Of a stretch of DNA of 49,197 nt, positions 14,401-20,673 are shown piece by piece. The stretch is from positions 1-49,197 of the forward strand of contig JAIBCK010000013.1 of the NCBI GenBank assembly GCA_019694215.1. The letters are read 5' to 3'. Every line of letters begins with the position of its first letter. Position 1 is the stretch's first letter. The notes under the pieces are model-generated. The model saw only the letters and a list, made by a program, of their open reading frames with translations. It searched no databases and had not been told where the DNA came from. The DNA is from Thermoflexales bacterium. Its GTDB lineage: Bacteria; Chloroflexota; Anaerolineae; J036; Brachytrichaceae. The translations under genes were made by a program, and so were the position numbers.

Positions 14401-14688
14401 ATCGGCTTCGGCGCCAAGCCGATCTCGGGCAACCTCCAGCAGCGCCGCAAGAGGGTGCTGGCCGCTGGCAAAGCACGACATCGCAAGAAGCTTCCCGACG
14501 CAATCGACGGCAAAAAGACCGGCGCGCGCGTCCACGTCGATGTCGCGCACCAGACTCAGGCCACCGTTGGTCGTGAATGCTTCGGTAAGGAGTGAGCGGC
14601 GTTCAGCCAGCGTGGTGCTCAACGGCGCAATCACATGCTTGACGCGGGTGACGAAATTTGGAGGAAGCCCGGCGACGTTGGGCGGCAT
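11413..14688 (-). CDS. EAD-TIR-NACHT-FGE protein, DGR target 2
   Basis: 1091 residues. An EAD-like helical domain (~15-107), similar to that of the caspase, is followed by a Pro-rich linker. A TIR domain (~146-262) comes next: SVFISYLHADATPAKRL, WIDTLNINGGEDW, VVVLCSSDTMRSPWVRDE and KLIVPVLLED. The NACHT NTPase has Walker A GEPGAGKST (374-382) and Walker B AVLLLDGLNE (443-452), and helical repeats run to ~860. The FGE/C-type-lectin domain (863-1091) has YPVTYAQFQAFLD, LPTEYEWERAARG and LTGNVWEW, ending in VR2. TIR domains of this type often degrade NAD+. An acidic residue is present in GGEDW, but I cannot prove catalysis. A C9 tract (coding strand) lies in the FGE domain. A -10-like TACACT lies 8 bases before the ATG, so the mRNA should be leaderless. 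Confidence 0.93.
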   Translation of the reverse strand: MPPNVAGLPPNFVTRVKHVIAPLSTTLAERRSLLTEAFTTNGGLSLVRDIDVDARAGLFAVDCVGKLLAMSCFASGQHPLAALLEVARDRLGAEADAKIGELITLSNGLCAQEARPRATAPPQDAVAPIHQAPVQSAETPRDERLPSVFISYLHADATPAKRLVAALRAAGHTVWIDTLNINGGEDWLGAIGEAVNNAYAVVVLCSSDTMRSPWVRDEVVWAKIKGKLIVPVLLEDCAGGVDFFGLHGYQYITWYGDTADTGPANVVAALPHPPAPGPVASKATREMLDSRRVLELEYLDRLLFEELRNTDKYVALAGSTQTVARPIADLESVVQRQEFEHLAWRTAADMNATPRVFTNAAEELMAIRRAAVLGEPGAGKSTVLWTVARRLVDTARRDPRAPIPLLVKLGKWTDAEQTLAKLIASQMGGLGAHLDALLTEGKAVLLLDGLNEIPVAQRKRKVGLLRTFVQAAPQRDLMTLVTCRKQDYEGQDLRLDRVTIRPLDAGRILEFAQRYLGSEEGETFFWELAGNLKPVWEKWRAAGASFDLFFTATDIPRDDPDVFHSTLRVDDDAWRKHIRAPAALIKLAENPYMLSMLVQVYRRNRNERLPANRASLFAEFIEVLLLRERLAERDKGSGTVALPEHAARLLDRLAGLAYAMQRSARAARTDRDQDNGKTATTAMALSEARRHLDETALSLAASASLITLGDQVRFTHQLLQEYFAARKMLAEIEAGRLRASELWPPDRWWERSGWEEAAVLLTGMQADNCAPVLRWLAEANPEVAARCILDSGADVPDSLLLELRAGWLPRLTDLERDPAPRARAAVGRALGVLRLTTGETLDNRPGVRAIVGADRDHVPTPEIDWVPIQGGDFIYQKGTRRVESFHIARYPVTYAQFQAFLDAAEGWSNPRWWEGLSADEKHRAQPGNQAFPYWNHPRECVSWYDAVAYCRWLSARLGYDVRLPTEYEWERAARGTKGRAYAYPGEYDAAKGNIDESIGLTSAVGMYPNGAPPRPEAVLDLTGNVWEWCLNEYENPDRTTLLGDASRPLRGGSWNDSPGIARAAYRFRNDPNDRFDGGIGFRLVCAPVHPL
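11430..11546 (-). repeat. DGR variable repeat VR2 with IMH
   Basis: Against TR, the 117-bp segment shows 12 base substitutions, all at TR adenines (AAC to GAC, AAT to AGT, GAC to GGC, AAC to TTC, AAT to GAT and others). It also has one in-frame extra codon in the AAC run (TTC GAC GGC GGC against AAC AAC AAC). No substitution is seen at a TR G, C or T. The encoded tip reads RFRNDPNDRFDGGIGFRLVC. The IMH end is identical to that of VR1. Confidence 0.97.
11649..11657 (-). repeat. C9 (coding strand) homopolymer inside DGR target 2
   Basis: Nine consecutive C on the coding strand encode part of NGAPPRPEA, 102 bp before VR2 and just before the LTGNVWEW motif. The position is equivalent to the G10 tract in target 1. 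A one-base slip would truncate the protein before the VR. Confidence 0.65.
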
Positions 14689-14696
14689 TGGTCGGA

Positions 14697-14702
14697 AGTG
14701 TA
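14697..14702 (-). promoter_or_regulatory. Leaderless -10 box of the TIR-NACHT gene
   Basis: TACACT on the minus strand, 8 bases before ATG 14688. The context TACACTTCCGA also occurs before the FRG gene at 18441. Confidence 0.5.
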
Positions 14703-14933
14703 CCCTTCATTTTCCGTCTGTCTTCTGGGCCGATGGGGCCGACGCCGCGGGCGCCTGACAGGCGATCGAACGGCTGCCGCCCGATGCGGATTCGCGGCGG
14801 GCCGGGTTGTCTGTCCTGGCTGCTGATGCCGCACACAATACGCCGGGGTCGCGCCGCGGCGATGTCGATGGTCCCGCGTGTCAATTCAAGGCGTGGCCAG
14901 TGCCCGTTGTCCGGCCATCCTCCGTCCCTCCCG

Positions 14934-14939
14934 TACAAT
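14934..14939 (+). promoter_or_regulatory. Leaderless -10 box of the SpoU/TrmH gene
   Basis: TACAAT, 7 bases before the GTG start at 14947. It decides against earlier in-frame starts such as 14878. Confidence 0.55.
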
Positions 14940-14946
14940 CCCCGGC

Positions 14947-15771
14947 GTGGCGCAGCTCATCACCAGCCTGACCAACCCCCGCATCAAGCACGCGGTCGCC
15001 CTGCGCGACAAGAAGACGCGCGACTCCGACGACCTCATGCTGGTCGAGGGCTATGACGACCTCTCGCTGGCCGTCACCTGCCTGCCCGGCCTGCGCGCGC
15101 TCTTCTTCTGCCCGGCCCTGATCAAGCTCGCCGCCACCGACGCCCAGGCCTTCCGCGCCACGTGCAGCCGCGCCGGCGCGGAACTGATCGAGGTTACGGA
15201 ACCGGTCTTCCGCAAGATCGCCTACCGCGATGGGCCGGACGGCTGGCTTGCCGTCGCCCCACGCCCGGCCTTCACGCTGGACCGCCTGCCGCCGCTCAAG
15301 GAACACCCGCTCCTCATCGTCGCCGAACGGGTGGAGAAGCCCGGCAACCTCGGCGCCATCCTGCGCACCGCCGACGCGGCCGGCGCGGATGCCGTCATCG
15401 TCTGCGATCCCATCGCCGACCTGACCAACCCCAACGTCGTCCGCGCCAGCATCGGTGCCCTGTTCAGTGTCCCGGTCGCGACGGCGTCCAACGCAGAAAC
15501 ACTTGCCTGGCTGCGCGCGCGCGGCATCGCCCTGCTGGCGACCACGCCGGCCGCCACGCAGTCCTTCACCGACCTCGACCTCACCGGCCCCCTCGCCATC
15601 CTGGTGGGCGAGGAGAAATACGGCCTCAGCCGCTTCTGGCTCGAGCAGGCCGATGTCCGCGCGCTCATCCCCATGTCCGGCAAGGTGAACTCGCTCAACG
15701 TCTCGGTCTCGGCCGCCCTGCTGGTGTACGAGGCCGTCAAGCAGCGCGGCCAGCGGACGCCCAAACGCTGA
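14947..15771 (+). CDS. TrmH/SpoU-family RNA 2'-O-methyltransferase
   Basis: 274 residues from GTG 14947 (MAQLITSLTNPRIKHAVALR). The N-terminal ~100 residues are the L30e-like RNA-binding domain common in 23S rRNA methyltransferases. The C-terminal SPOUT domain shows motif 1 VEKPGNLGAILRTADAAGAD, motif 2 LAILVGEEKYGLS and motif 3 IPMSGKVNSLNVSVSAALLVYEA, which form the knotted SAM site. It methylates a ribose in rRNA or tRNA; the exact site cannot be read from sequence. The start is chosen because it follows a -10 box by 7 bases and matches family N-termini. It appears to be the first core gene after the accessory island. Confidence 0.93.
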   Translation: MAQLITSLTNPRIKHAVALRDKKTRDSDDLMLVEGYDDLSLAVTCLPGLRALFFCPALIKLAATDAQAFRATCSRAGAELIEVTEPVFRKIAYRDGPDGWLAVAPRPAFTLDRLPPLKEHPLLIVAERVEKPGNLGAILRTADAAGADAVIVCDPIADLTNPNVVRASIGALFSVPVATASNAETLAWLRARGIALLATTPAATQSFTDLDLTGPLAILVGEEKYGLSRFWLEQADVRALIPMSGKVNSLNVSVSAALLVYEAVKQRGQRTPKR

Positions 15772-15793
15772 ACGCGCCCGGTTTCACACGTCG

Positions 15794-16852
15794 ATGATGC
15801 TCGCGCCGTCCAACGTTCGTTGTCATGCACTGGCGGGCTGCGCGGCCGCGCTTCTCATCGCGCTTGCCGCCTGCGCGCCGGCACCGACCCAGACTGCGGC
15901 CGCGACCGCGCCGGTCGGCCGACCCACCGAGCGCACGCCCGTCCCCCTGCCGCTGGCAGCTCCCTTCGACGCCGCCCAGGTGGAGCTCTCCGGCCTGGCC
16001 TGGCACGGCGACACGCTCATCCTGCTGCCGCAATACCCCGACCGCGTCGGCGGGCTGCTGGCGCTCCCCCGGCAGGCCCTCCTGGATGTGATCGAGGGCC
16101 GCACGACGGCGGCGCTGGTGCCGCGCAAAATTCCGTTGGACGATGGCGGGCTGGCGCGTACGCTCCCGGGGTTCGAGGGCTTCGAGGCCATCGCCATCAT
16201 CGGCGACCAGCTCTACCTGACGATCGAGCGGCGGCGCGGGCCGAACGACATGGTCGGCGCGCTGGTGGCCGGCGCGCTCGCCGCCGATGACAGCGCCGCC
16301 CGGCTCGACGCGCCGACGCGCCAGGACGTCCCCGCCCAGGCCCCGCTCGACAACCTGAGCGATGAAGCGATCGCCGTGTTTGGAGATCGCCTGCTGACGT
16401 TTTACGAAGCCAACGGCGCGGCGGTCAATGCGAAACCGGTTGCGCACCTCTTTGACACCGCCGGAGGTCTGCGCGCCGCCGGCACGCTGCCCGCGGCCAC
16501 GCTCGAATACCGCCTCACCGATGCGACACCCGCCGATGCCGACGGCCGCTTCTGGGTGATCAACTATCAATTCCCTGGCGATGCCGCCAAGCTCAAGCCC
16601 GCGCCCGATGCGCTGGCCGCGCGCTTCGGGCAGGGCGAGAGCCACGCGCGCTGCCCGCAGGTGGAACGCCTGGTCGAGCTGCGCGCGACGGCGCAGGGCG
16701 TGGCGCTGACGGAGACGCCCCCCGTCCAACTGACGCTCTTGAACTGCCAGACCGCGCGCAACTGGGAAGGCCTGGTCGTCCTGCCCGGGCGCGGCTTCCT
16801 CCTCGCTACCGACAGCTTCCCGGGGACGATCCTCGCGTTTGTCCCGCGCTAA
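15794..16852 (+). CDS. Lipoprotein of unknown function, beta-propeller/phytase-esterase-like
   Basis: 352 residues with a lipoprotein signal: a hydrophobic N-terminus ending in the lipobox LIALAACAP, then a Thr/Pro/Ala-rich spacer. The mature part alternates strand-like blocks with GLAWHGDTLILLPQYPDRVG, FEGFEAIAIIGDQLYLTIE, NLSDEAIAVFGDRLLTFYE and NWEGLVVLPGRGFLLATDSF. This periodicity resembles phytase-like or SdiA-regulated beta-propellers, but the match is weak. It follows the methyltransferase by 22 bp and may be co-transcribed. Its stop overlaps the convergent dapB-like gene by 4 bp. Confidence 0.7.
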   Translation: MMLAPSNVRCHALAGCAAALLIALAACAPAPTQTAAATAPVGRPTERTPVPLPLAAPFDAAQVELSGLAWHGDTLILLPQYPDRVGGLLALPRQALLDVIEGRTTAALVPRKIPLDDGGLARTLPGFEGFEAIAIIGDQLYLTIERRRGPNDMVGALVAGALAADDSAARLDAPTRQDVPAQAPLDNLSDEAIAVFGDRLLTFYEANGAAVNAKPVAHLFDTAGGLRAAGTLPAATLEYRLTDATPADADGRFWVINYQFPGDAAKLKPAPDALAARFGQGESHARCPQVERLVELRATAQGVALTETPPVQLTLLNCQTARNWEGLVVLPGRGFLLATDSFPGTILAFVPR

Positions 16853-17655
16853 AGGTCGTCGAGCACGCGGTCCAACCCGCGCGTGACGCCGACCCGGCCC
16901 ACCACCTTGCGGATTGCCAGCAGGGCGCCGCCCACATACGGTTCGGCGCTGGTCCCGGCCACGTGGCGCAGGGTGAGGGTCTCATCCGGCAAGCCGAAGA
17001 CGACATCGACGCCGAGGGTGTGCCCGGGCAAACGAACGGAATGCACCTGCGTGCCACCCAGGGTGGCACCGCGCGCCTCGCGCGGGCCGACGGTGTCCTC
17101 GACCGGCACCGTGTGCGCGGGGGGCCGCCCCTCGCCCAGACGGGCCGCCAGCTCGCGCGCCGTGCCGCTGGGCGCGTCGCGTTTGCGGTCACTGGCGTAG
17201 TCGATGATCTCCCACTGCGGCAGCACGCGCGCGGCGAGCAGGGCGAACTTCTGCAGCAGCGCCACGGTGAGCGCAAAATTGCCGCAGGCCAGCACGCCGC
17301 GTCCGCGCGCCCGCGCAACCTGATCGATGTCGGCGTAGTCGGCATCTGTCAAACCGGAGGTGCCCACCACCACGTTGGCACCACTGGCCAGCGCGGCCAG
17401 CACGTTGGCCCGGGCCGCATCCGGCTTTGTGTATTCGACGAAGACATCGCACGGCACGGCCAGCGCCTGCGCGGCCGTGGCATGGACCGGGACCCCGGCA
17501 AGCGCGGGCTCGCCGAGCGCATCACCGAGGCTGCGACCCGCCGCGCCACGGGACACGGCGGCCACGAGCTGGAGGTCGGTCGTGCGCGCGATCCCGCGCG
17601 CAAGCGCGGACCCCGCCCACCCGGTGGCACCGGCCAGACAGATACGAAGGCTCAT
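16849..17655 (-). CDS. dapB: DapB-like dihydrodipicolinate reductase family protein
   Basis: 268 residues. The Rossmann fingerprint is GATGWAG (residues 9-15). Family motifs are VEYTKPDAARANV, VVGTSGLTDADY, ACGNFALTVALLQKF and DRKRDAPSGTARELA. DapB reduces the 4-hydroxy-tetrahydrodipicolinate made by DapA in lysine/diaminopimelate synthesis. In the E. coli enzyme, the segment before DAPSGTA carries two catalytic-site histidines (His159, His160) and Lys163. Here the two His positions are Ala154 and Ser155, and only the Lys (158) and DAPSGTA remain. It may be a divergent DapB class with altered chemistry, or a paralogue with another substrate. It follows the FRG-domain gene by 9 bp on the same strand. 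Confidence 0.85.
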   Translation of the reverse strand: MSLRICLAGATGWAGSALARGIARTTDLQLVAAVSRGAAGRSLGDALGEPALAGVPVHATAAQALAVPCDVFVEYTKPDAARANVLAALASGANVVVGTSGLTDADYADIDQVARARGRGVLACGNFALTVALLQKFALLAARVLPQWEIIDYASDRKRDAPSGTARELAARLGEGRPPAHTVPVEDTVGPREARGATLGGTQVHSVRLPGHTLGVDVVFGLPDETLTLRHVAGTSAEPYVGGALLAIRKVVGRVGVTRGLDRVLDDL

Positions 17656-17664
17656 CCTGCTCCT

Positions 17665-18429
17665 TCAGCGCCGACGGCGCCAGCCGCGCAACTCGCGCGC
17701 GAGGTTGTCCAGATCGGGGAAGAGGTCCCCGAGGCGGAGGCCGAGCAGGGCCAGCTCACGCGCAAAGGCGGGCAGGTGCTCGGCCGGGATAACGAATTTA
17801 CGCAACCAGCGGTTGCAGTCGGGCATGCCGTTGAGCGCCACCGTGGAGGCATGCGCGGTGAAGGCGCCCTGCTGGACGAGCATGCGCAGGTCGGTCTCGA
17901 CCGGCGTGGCGGCCACGACGGCATCCGTGCCGTCCTCGCCCTTGAGCGCCGGGCGGACAAGGCCCTGCAGCATGTAGGCGTTGAGCGGATACAGCAGGGG
18001 CTCGAAACCCTGCGCCGCGTTCAGCTCGGTCGGCGAGAGCGCCCAGATGCAGGCATCGTGCGCGACGGCGGGCGGGTCACTGTGCGGGTGGTAGCGCTCG
18101 GTGGCGAAGAACGCGGCCACCATCGGCGAGTAGGTCCAGTCCAGCAGCCGGGTGGGCAGGCCGAAGTGCTGCATCAGCGCCAGCCAGCCGCCGTAGTCGT
18201 CGTGGGCGGGGCAGTCGGGATGCCGCGAGCGCGCCCGCACGTAGAACTCGTTTGCGACGTGGCGCTCCTCGCTCTTGCTGAACATGCGCCGGGCGCCGGG
18301 CAACAGATCCCAACCGGCGTTGGTGTGGCCGCGAAACCACCAGCGCAGCCCCGTCGTCCGGGTGAGGTCATCGACCGCGCCGGTGAGCTCGCTCAGCCCG
18401 CGCAGGGTGAGGGTCGGGATGTCGGACAT
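17665..18429 (-). CDS. FRG-domain protein
   Basis: 254 residues. The FRG signature is clear: LRWWFRGHTNAGWDLLPGAR near residue 30, an acidic ERHVANEFYVRA helix, then WLALMQHFGLPTRLLDWTYS and PMVAAFFATERY. The domain is widespread in bacteria and phages. Its biochemical role is not firmly established, and it is often found near defence genes. No other recognised domain is present; the C-terminus is basic (RELRGWRRRR). The -10 box TACACT leaves 6 bases before the ATG. It precedes the dapB-like gene in an apparent two-gene unit, whose functional logic is unclear. Confidence 0.88.
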   Translation of the reverse strand: MSDIPTLTLRGLSELTGAVDDLTRTTGLRWWFRGHTNAGWDLLPGARRMFSKSEERHVANEFYVRARSRHPDCPAHDDYGGWLALMQHFGLPTRLLDWTYSPMVAAFFATERYHPHSDPPAVAHDACIWALSPTELNAAQGFEPLLYPLNAYMLQGLVRPALKGEDGTDAVVAATPVETDLRMLVQQGAFTAHASTVALNGMPDCNRWLRKFVIPAEHLPAFARELALLGLRLGDLFPDLDNLARELRGWRRRR

Positions 18430-18435
18430 ATCGGA

Positions 18436-18441
18436 AGTGTA
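18436..18441 (-). promoter_or_regulatory. Leaderless -10 box of the FRG gene
   Basis: TACACT with a 6-base spacer to ATG 18429. The divergent epimerase promoter lies about 40 bp away. Confidence 0.5.
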
Positions 18442-18478
18442 GCGCCCCGCGGCCGGCGCGCCGGTGCACCCGCCGCGT

Positions 18479-18484
18479 TATAGT
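18479..18484 (+). promoter_or_regulatory. -10 box of the epimerase operon
   Basis: TATAGT, 10 bases before ATG 18495. A start 6-7 bases downstream gives an almost leaderless mRNA. Confidence 0.5.
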
Positions 18485-18494
18485 CCGTCCTGTC

Positions 18495-19532
18495 ATGAAA
18501 ATCGTCATCACGGGCGGGTCGGGCTTTCTCGGCATCAACCTCACCCGCTACCTCCTCGCGCGCGGCCATCAGGTCGGCGTGATCGACATCGCCGACTTTG
18601 ACTACCCGGAGCGCGACCGCATCGACTTCCACAAGGGCGATATCCGCAACCCGGAGGCGCTCAAGACCGCCTTTGCGGGCACCGACCTGGTCGTGCATTG
18701 CGCCGCGGCGCTGCCGCTGTACTCGAAGGAGGACATCTTCACGACCGACATCGACGGCTCGCGCAATGTGTGCGAGGCGGCCTTCCAGGCCGGCGCAAAA
18801 CGGATGGTGCACATCTCCTCGACCGCCGTGTATGGCATCCCCGACCATCACCCCTTGCTCGAGACCGACCGCCTGCAGGGTGTGGGGCCGTATGGCATCG
18901 CCAAGATCGAGGCGGAGAAGGCCTGCGAGGCGTATCGCCAGAAGGGCCTGGTCGTGCCGATCATCCGGCCCAAGTCGTTCATCGGTCCGGAGCGCCTGGG
19001 CGTGTTTGCCATGCTGTATGACTGGGCCAGCACCGGCCACAACTGGCCCGTCATCGGCAAGGGCGACAACCTGTATCAGTATCTCGATGTCGAGGACCTG
19101 TGCGAGGCGATCTGGTTGTGCCTCACCCTGCCCGCAGAACGGGTGAATGACACCTTCAACATCGGCGCGAAGGTGTTCGGGACGATGAAGGCCGACTTCC
19201 AGGCCGTGCTCGATCACGCCGGCAAGGGCAAGCGTGTGATCGCCTTCCGGGTCGCCACGCTGATGGTGTGGACGCTGCGCATCCTGGAATTCTTCAAGCT
19301 CTCGCCGCTTTACAAGTGGGTGTATGAGACCGCCTACAAGGAATCCTTTGTCTCGATCGAGAAGGCCGAGAAGGCGCTGGGTTACGCGCCGAAATACTCG
19401 AACAAGGATGCGCTCATCCGCAACTACGACTGGTATGTGGCAAACGTCGCGCGCTTCGCCGGGGCGACCGGGGTCTCGCACCGCGTGCCGTGGAGCCAGG
19501 GCATTCTCTCGATCCTGAAGCTCTTCTTCTAA
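18495..19532 (+). CDS. NAD-dependent epimerase/dehydratase (extended SDR)
   Basis: 345 residues. The N-terminal MKIVITGGSGFLGINLTRYL carries the GxxGxxG dinucleotide motif. ISSTAVYG and the catalytic YGIAK follow, then IRPKSFIGPERLG and a C-terminal substrate domain. Family members epimerise or dehydrate nucleotide sugars, or reduce related substrates; the exact substrate cannot be assigned. The C-terminus (VPWSQGILSILKLFF) is hydrophobic and may touch the membrane. The next gene begins 3 bp after its stop. With the peptidase and glycosyltransferase downstream it suggests an envelope-related operon. Confidence 0.88.
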   Translation: MKIVITGGSGFLGINLTRYLLARGHQVGVIDIADFDYPERDRIDFHKGDIRNPEALKTAFAGTDLVVHCAAALPLYSKEDIFTTDIDGSRNVCEAAFQAGAKRMVHISSTAVYGIPDHHPLLETDRLQGVGPYGIAKIEAEKACEAYRQKGLVVPIIRPKSFIGPERLGVFAMLYDWASTGHNWPVIGKGDNLYQYLDVEDLCEAIWLCLTLPAERVNDTFNIGAKVFGTMKADFQAVLDHAGKGKRVIAFRVATLMVWTLRILEFFKLSPLYKWVYETAYKESFVSIEKAEKALGYAPKYSNKDALIRNYDWYVANVARFAGATGVSHRVPWSQGILSILKLFF

Positions 19533-19535
19533 CCC

Positions 19536-20660
19536 ATGAACTTCATCATTGACGCCCACCTGGACATCGCCTACAACGCGCTGTGCTTCTCCCGCGACTA
19601 TCGCAACGGCGCGCATCGCACGCGCGCGCTGGAACGCGGTGGCGCGCAGGAGAAGGAGAACGGGCAGTGCATCGTCGGGCTGCCGGACATGCTGCGCGCG
19701 CGCGTTGGGCTGACCTTTGGCACGATCTTCGTCGGGCCGCGCAACGCGACCACGACCCCGCTGACCGAGGCGCTGTCCTACACGACGGTGAAGGAGGCGC
19801 ATGCCTCCGGGGTGCGCCAGCTGGACTGGTATCACCGTTGGGCGGATCGCGAGCAGCACATCCGGCTGATCAAGACCCGCCGCGACCTGACCGAGCTGCT
19901 GGCGGCCTGGGGGATGCAGGCCAGCCCGGCCGGTGCGCTCACGCCGGCCGCGAAGAAGCGGGCACCGGGAGAGATTCATCCGTTGGGCGTCATGCTGCTG
20001 ATGGAGAGCGCCGACCCGGTGCGGGAGCCAAAGGAGCTGGAGTGGTGGTATGAGCGCGGCGTGCGCGCCATCGGGCCGGCCTGGGCGGGCACGCGCTACT
20101 GCGGCGGCACCCGCGCGCCGGGGCCGCTGACCGATCTCGGCCGCGAGCTGCTGGAGCACATCGCCGCGTTTGGCATGATCCTTGACCTCAGCCACATGGC
20201 CGAGGCCTCCTCGCGCGAGGCGCTGGATCGCTTCGAGGGCAAGTCGATCATGGCCTCGCACAGCAACCCGCAGAAGATCACGCCGACCGACCGGCATCTG
20301 CCCGATGACGTCATCCGCGGCATCGCCGCGCGCGGTGGCGTGATTGGCAGCGTGCTCTACAACCGCTTCCTGCGCCACACCTGGGCGCGGCCCGAGCCCA
20401 AGCAGGCGGTGACGATCGATGACATCATCCGCTGCATCGACTATGTTTGTCAGCTGACCGGCAGCGCCGATCATGCGGCACTGGGCAGCGACTTCGACGG
20501 CGGGCTGGGTGCCGAGTCCATCCCCGCCGAGCTGGACACTTCGCGCGATCTGGGCAAGATCGGCCAGGCCCTGTTGAAACGCGGCTACACCCGTGCCGAT
20601 GTCGATAAGATCAACCACGGCAACTGGTTGCGCCTGATGCAGACGGCCCTGCCGGACTGA
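19536..20660 (+). CDS. Membrane dipeptidase family M19 (renal-dipeptidase-like)
   Basis: 374 residues. Metal-ligand motifs of M19 are present: IDAHLDIAYN at the N-terminus (H-x-D), LLMESADP (bridging Glu), LDLSHM, IMASHSNP and GSDFDGG near the C-terminus. The enzyme is a binuclear zinc dipeptidase that cleaves dipeptides, including those with a D-residue at the C-terminal side. No signal peptide is seen, so it is probably cytoplasmic. It sits 3 bp after the epimerase and 13 bp before the GT-C gene. It contains insertions (about residues 25-45 and 120-140) relative to short M19 members. Confidence 0.93.
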   Translation: MNFIIDAHLDIAYNALCFSRDYRNGAHRTRALERGGAQEKENGQCIVGLPDMLRARVGLTFGTIFVGPRNATTTPLTEALSYTTVKEAHASGVRQLDWYHRWADREQHIRLIKTRRDLTELLAAWGMQASPAGALTPAAKKRAPGEIHPLGVMLLMESADPVREPKELEWWYERGVRAIGPAWAGTRYCGGTRAPGPLTDLGRELLEHIAAFGMILDLSHMAEASSREALDRFEGKSIMASHSNPQKITPTDRHLPDDVIRGIAARGGVIGSVLYNRFLRHTWARPEPKQAVTIDDIIRCIDYVCQLTGSADHAALGSDFDGGLGAESIPAELDTSRDLGKIGQALLKRGYTRADVDKINHGNWLRLMQTALPD

Positions 20661-20673
20661 CGGGTCGACACCC

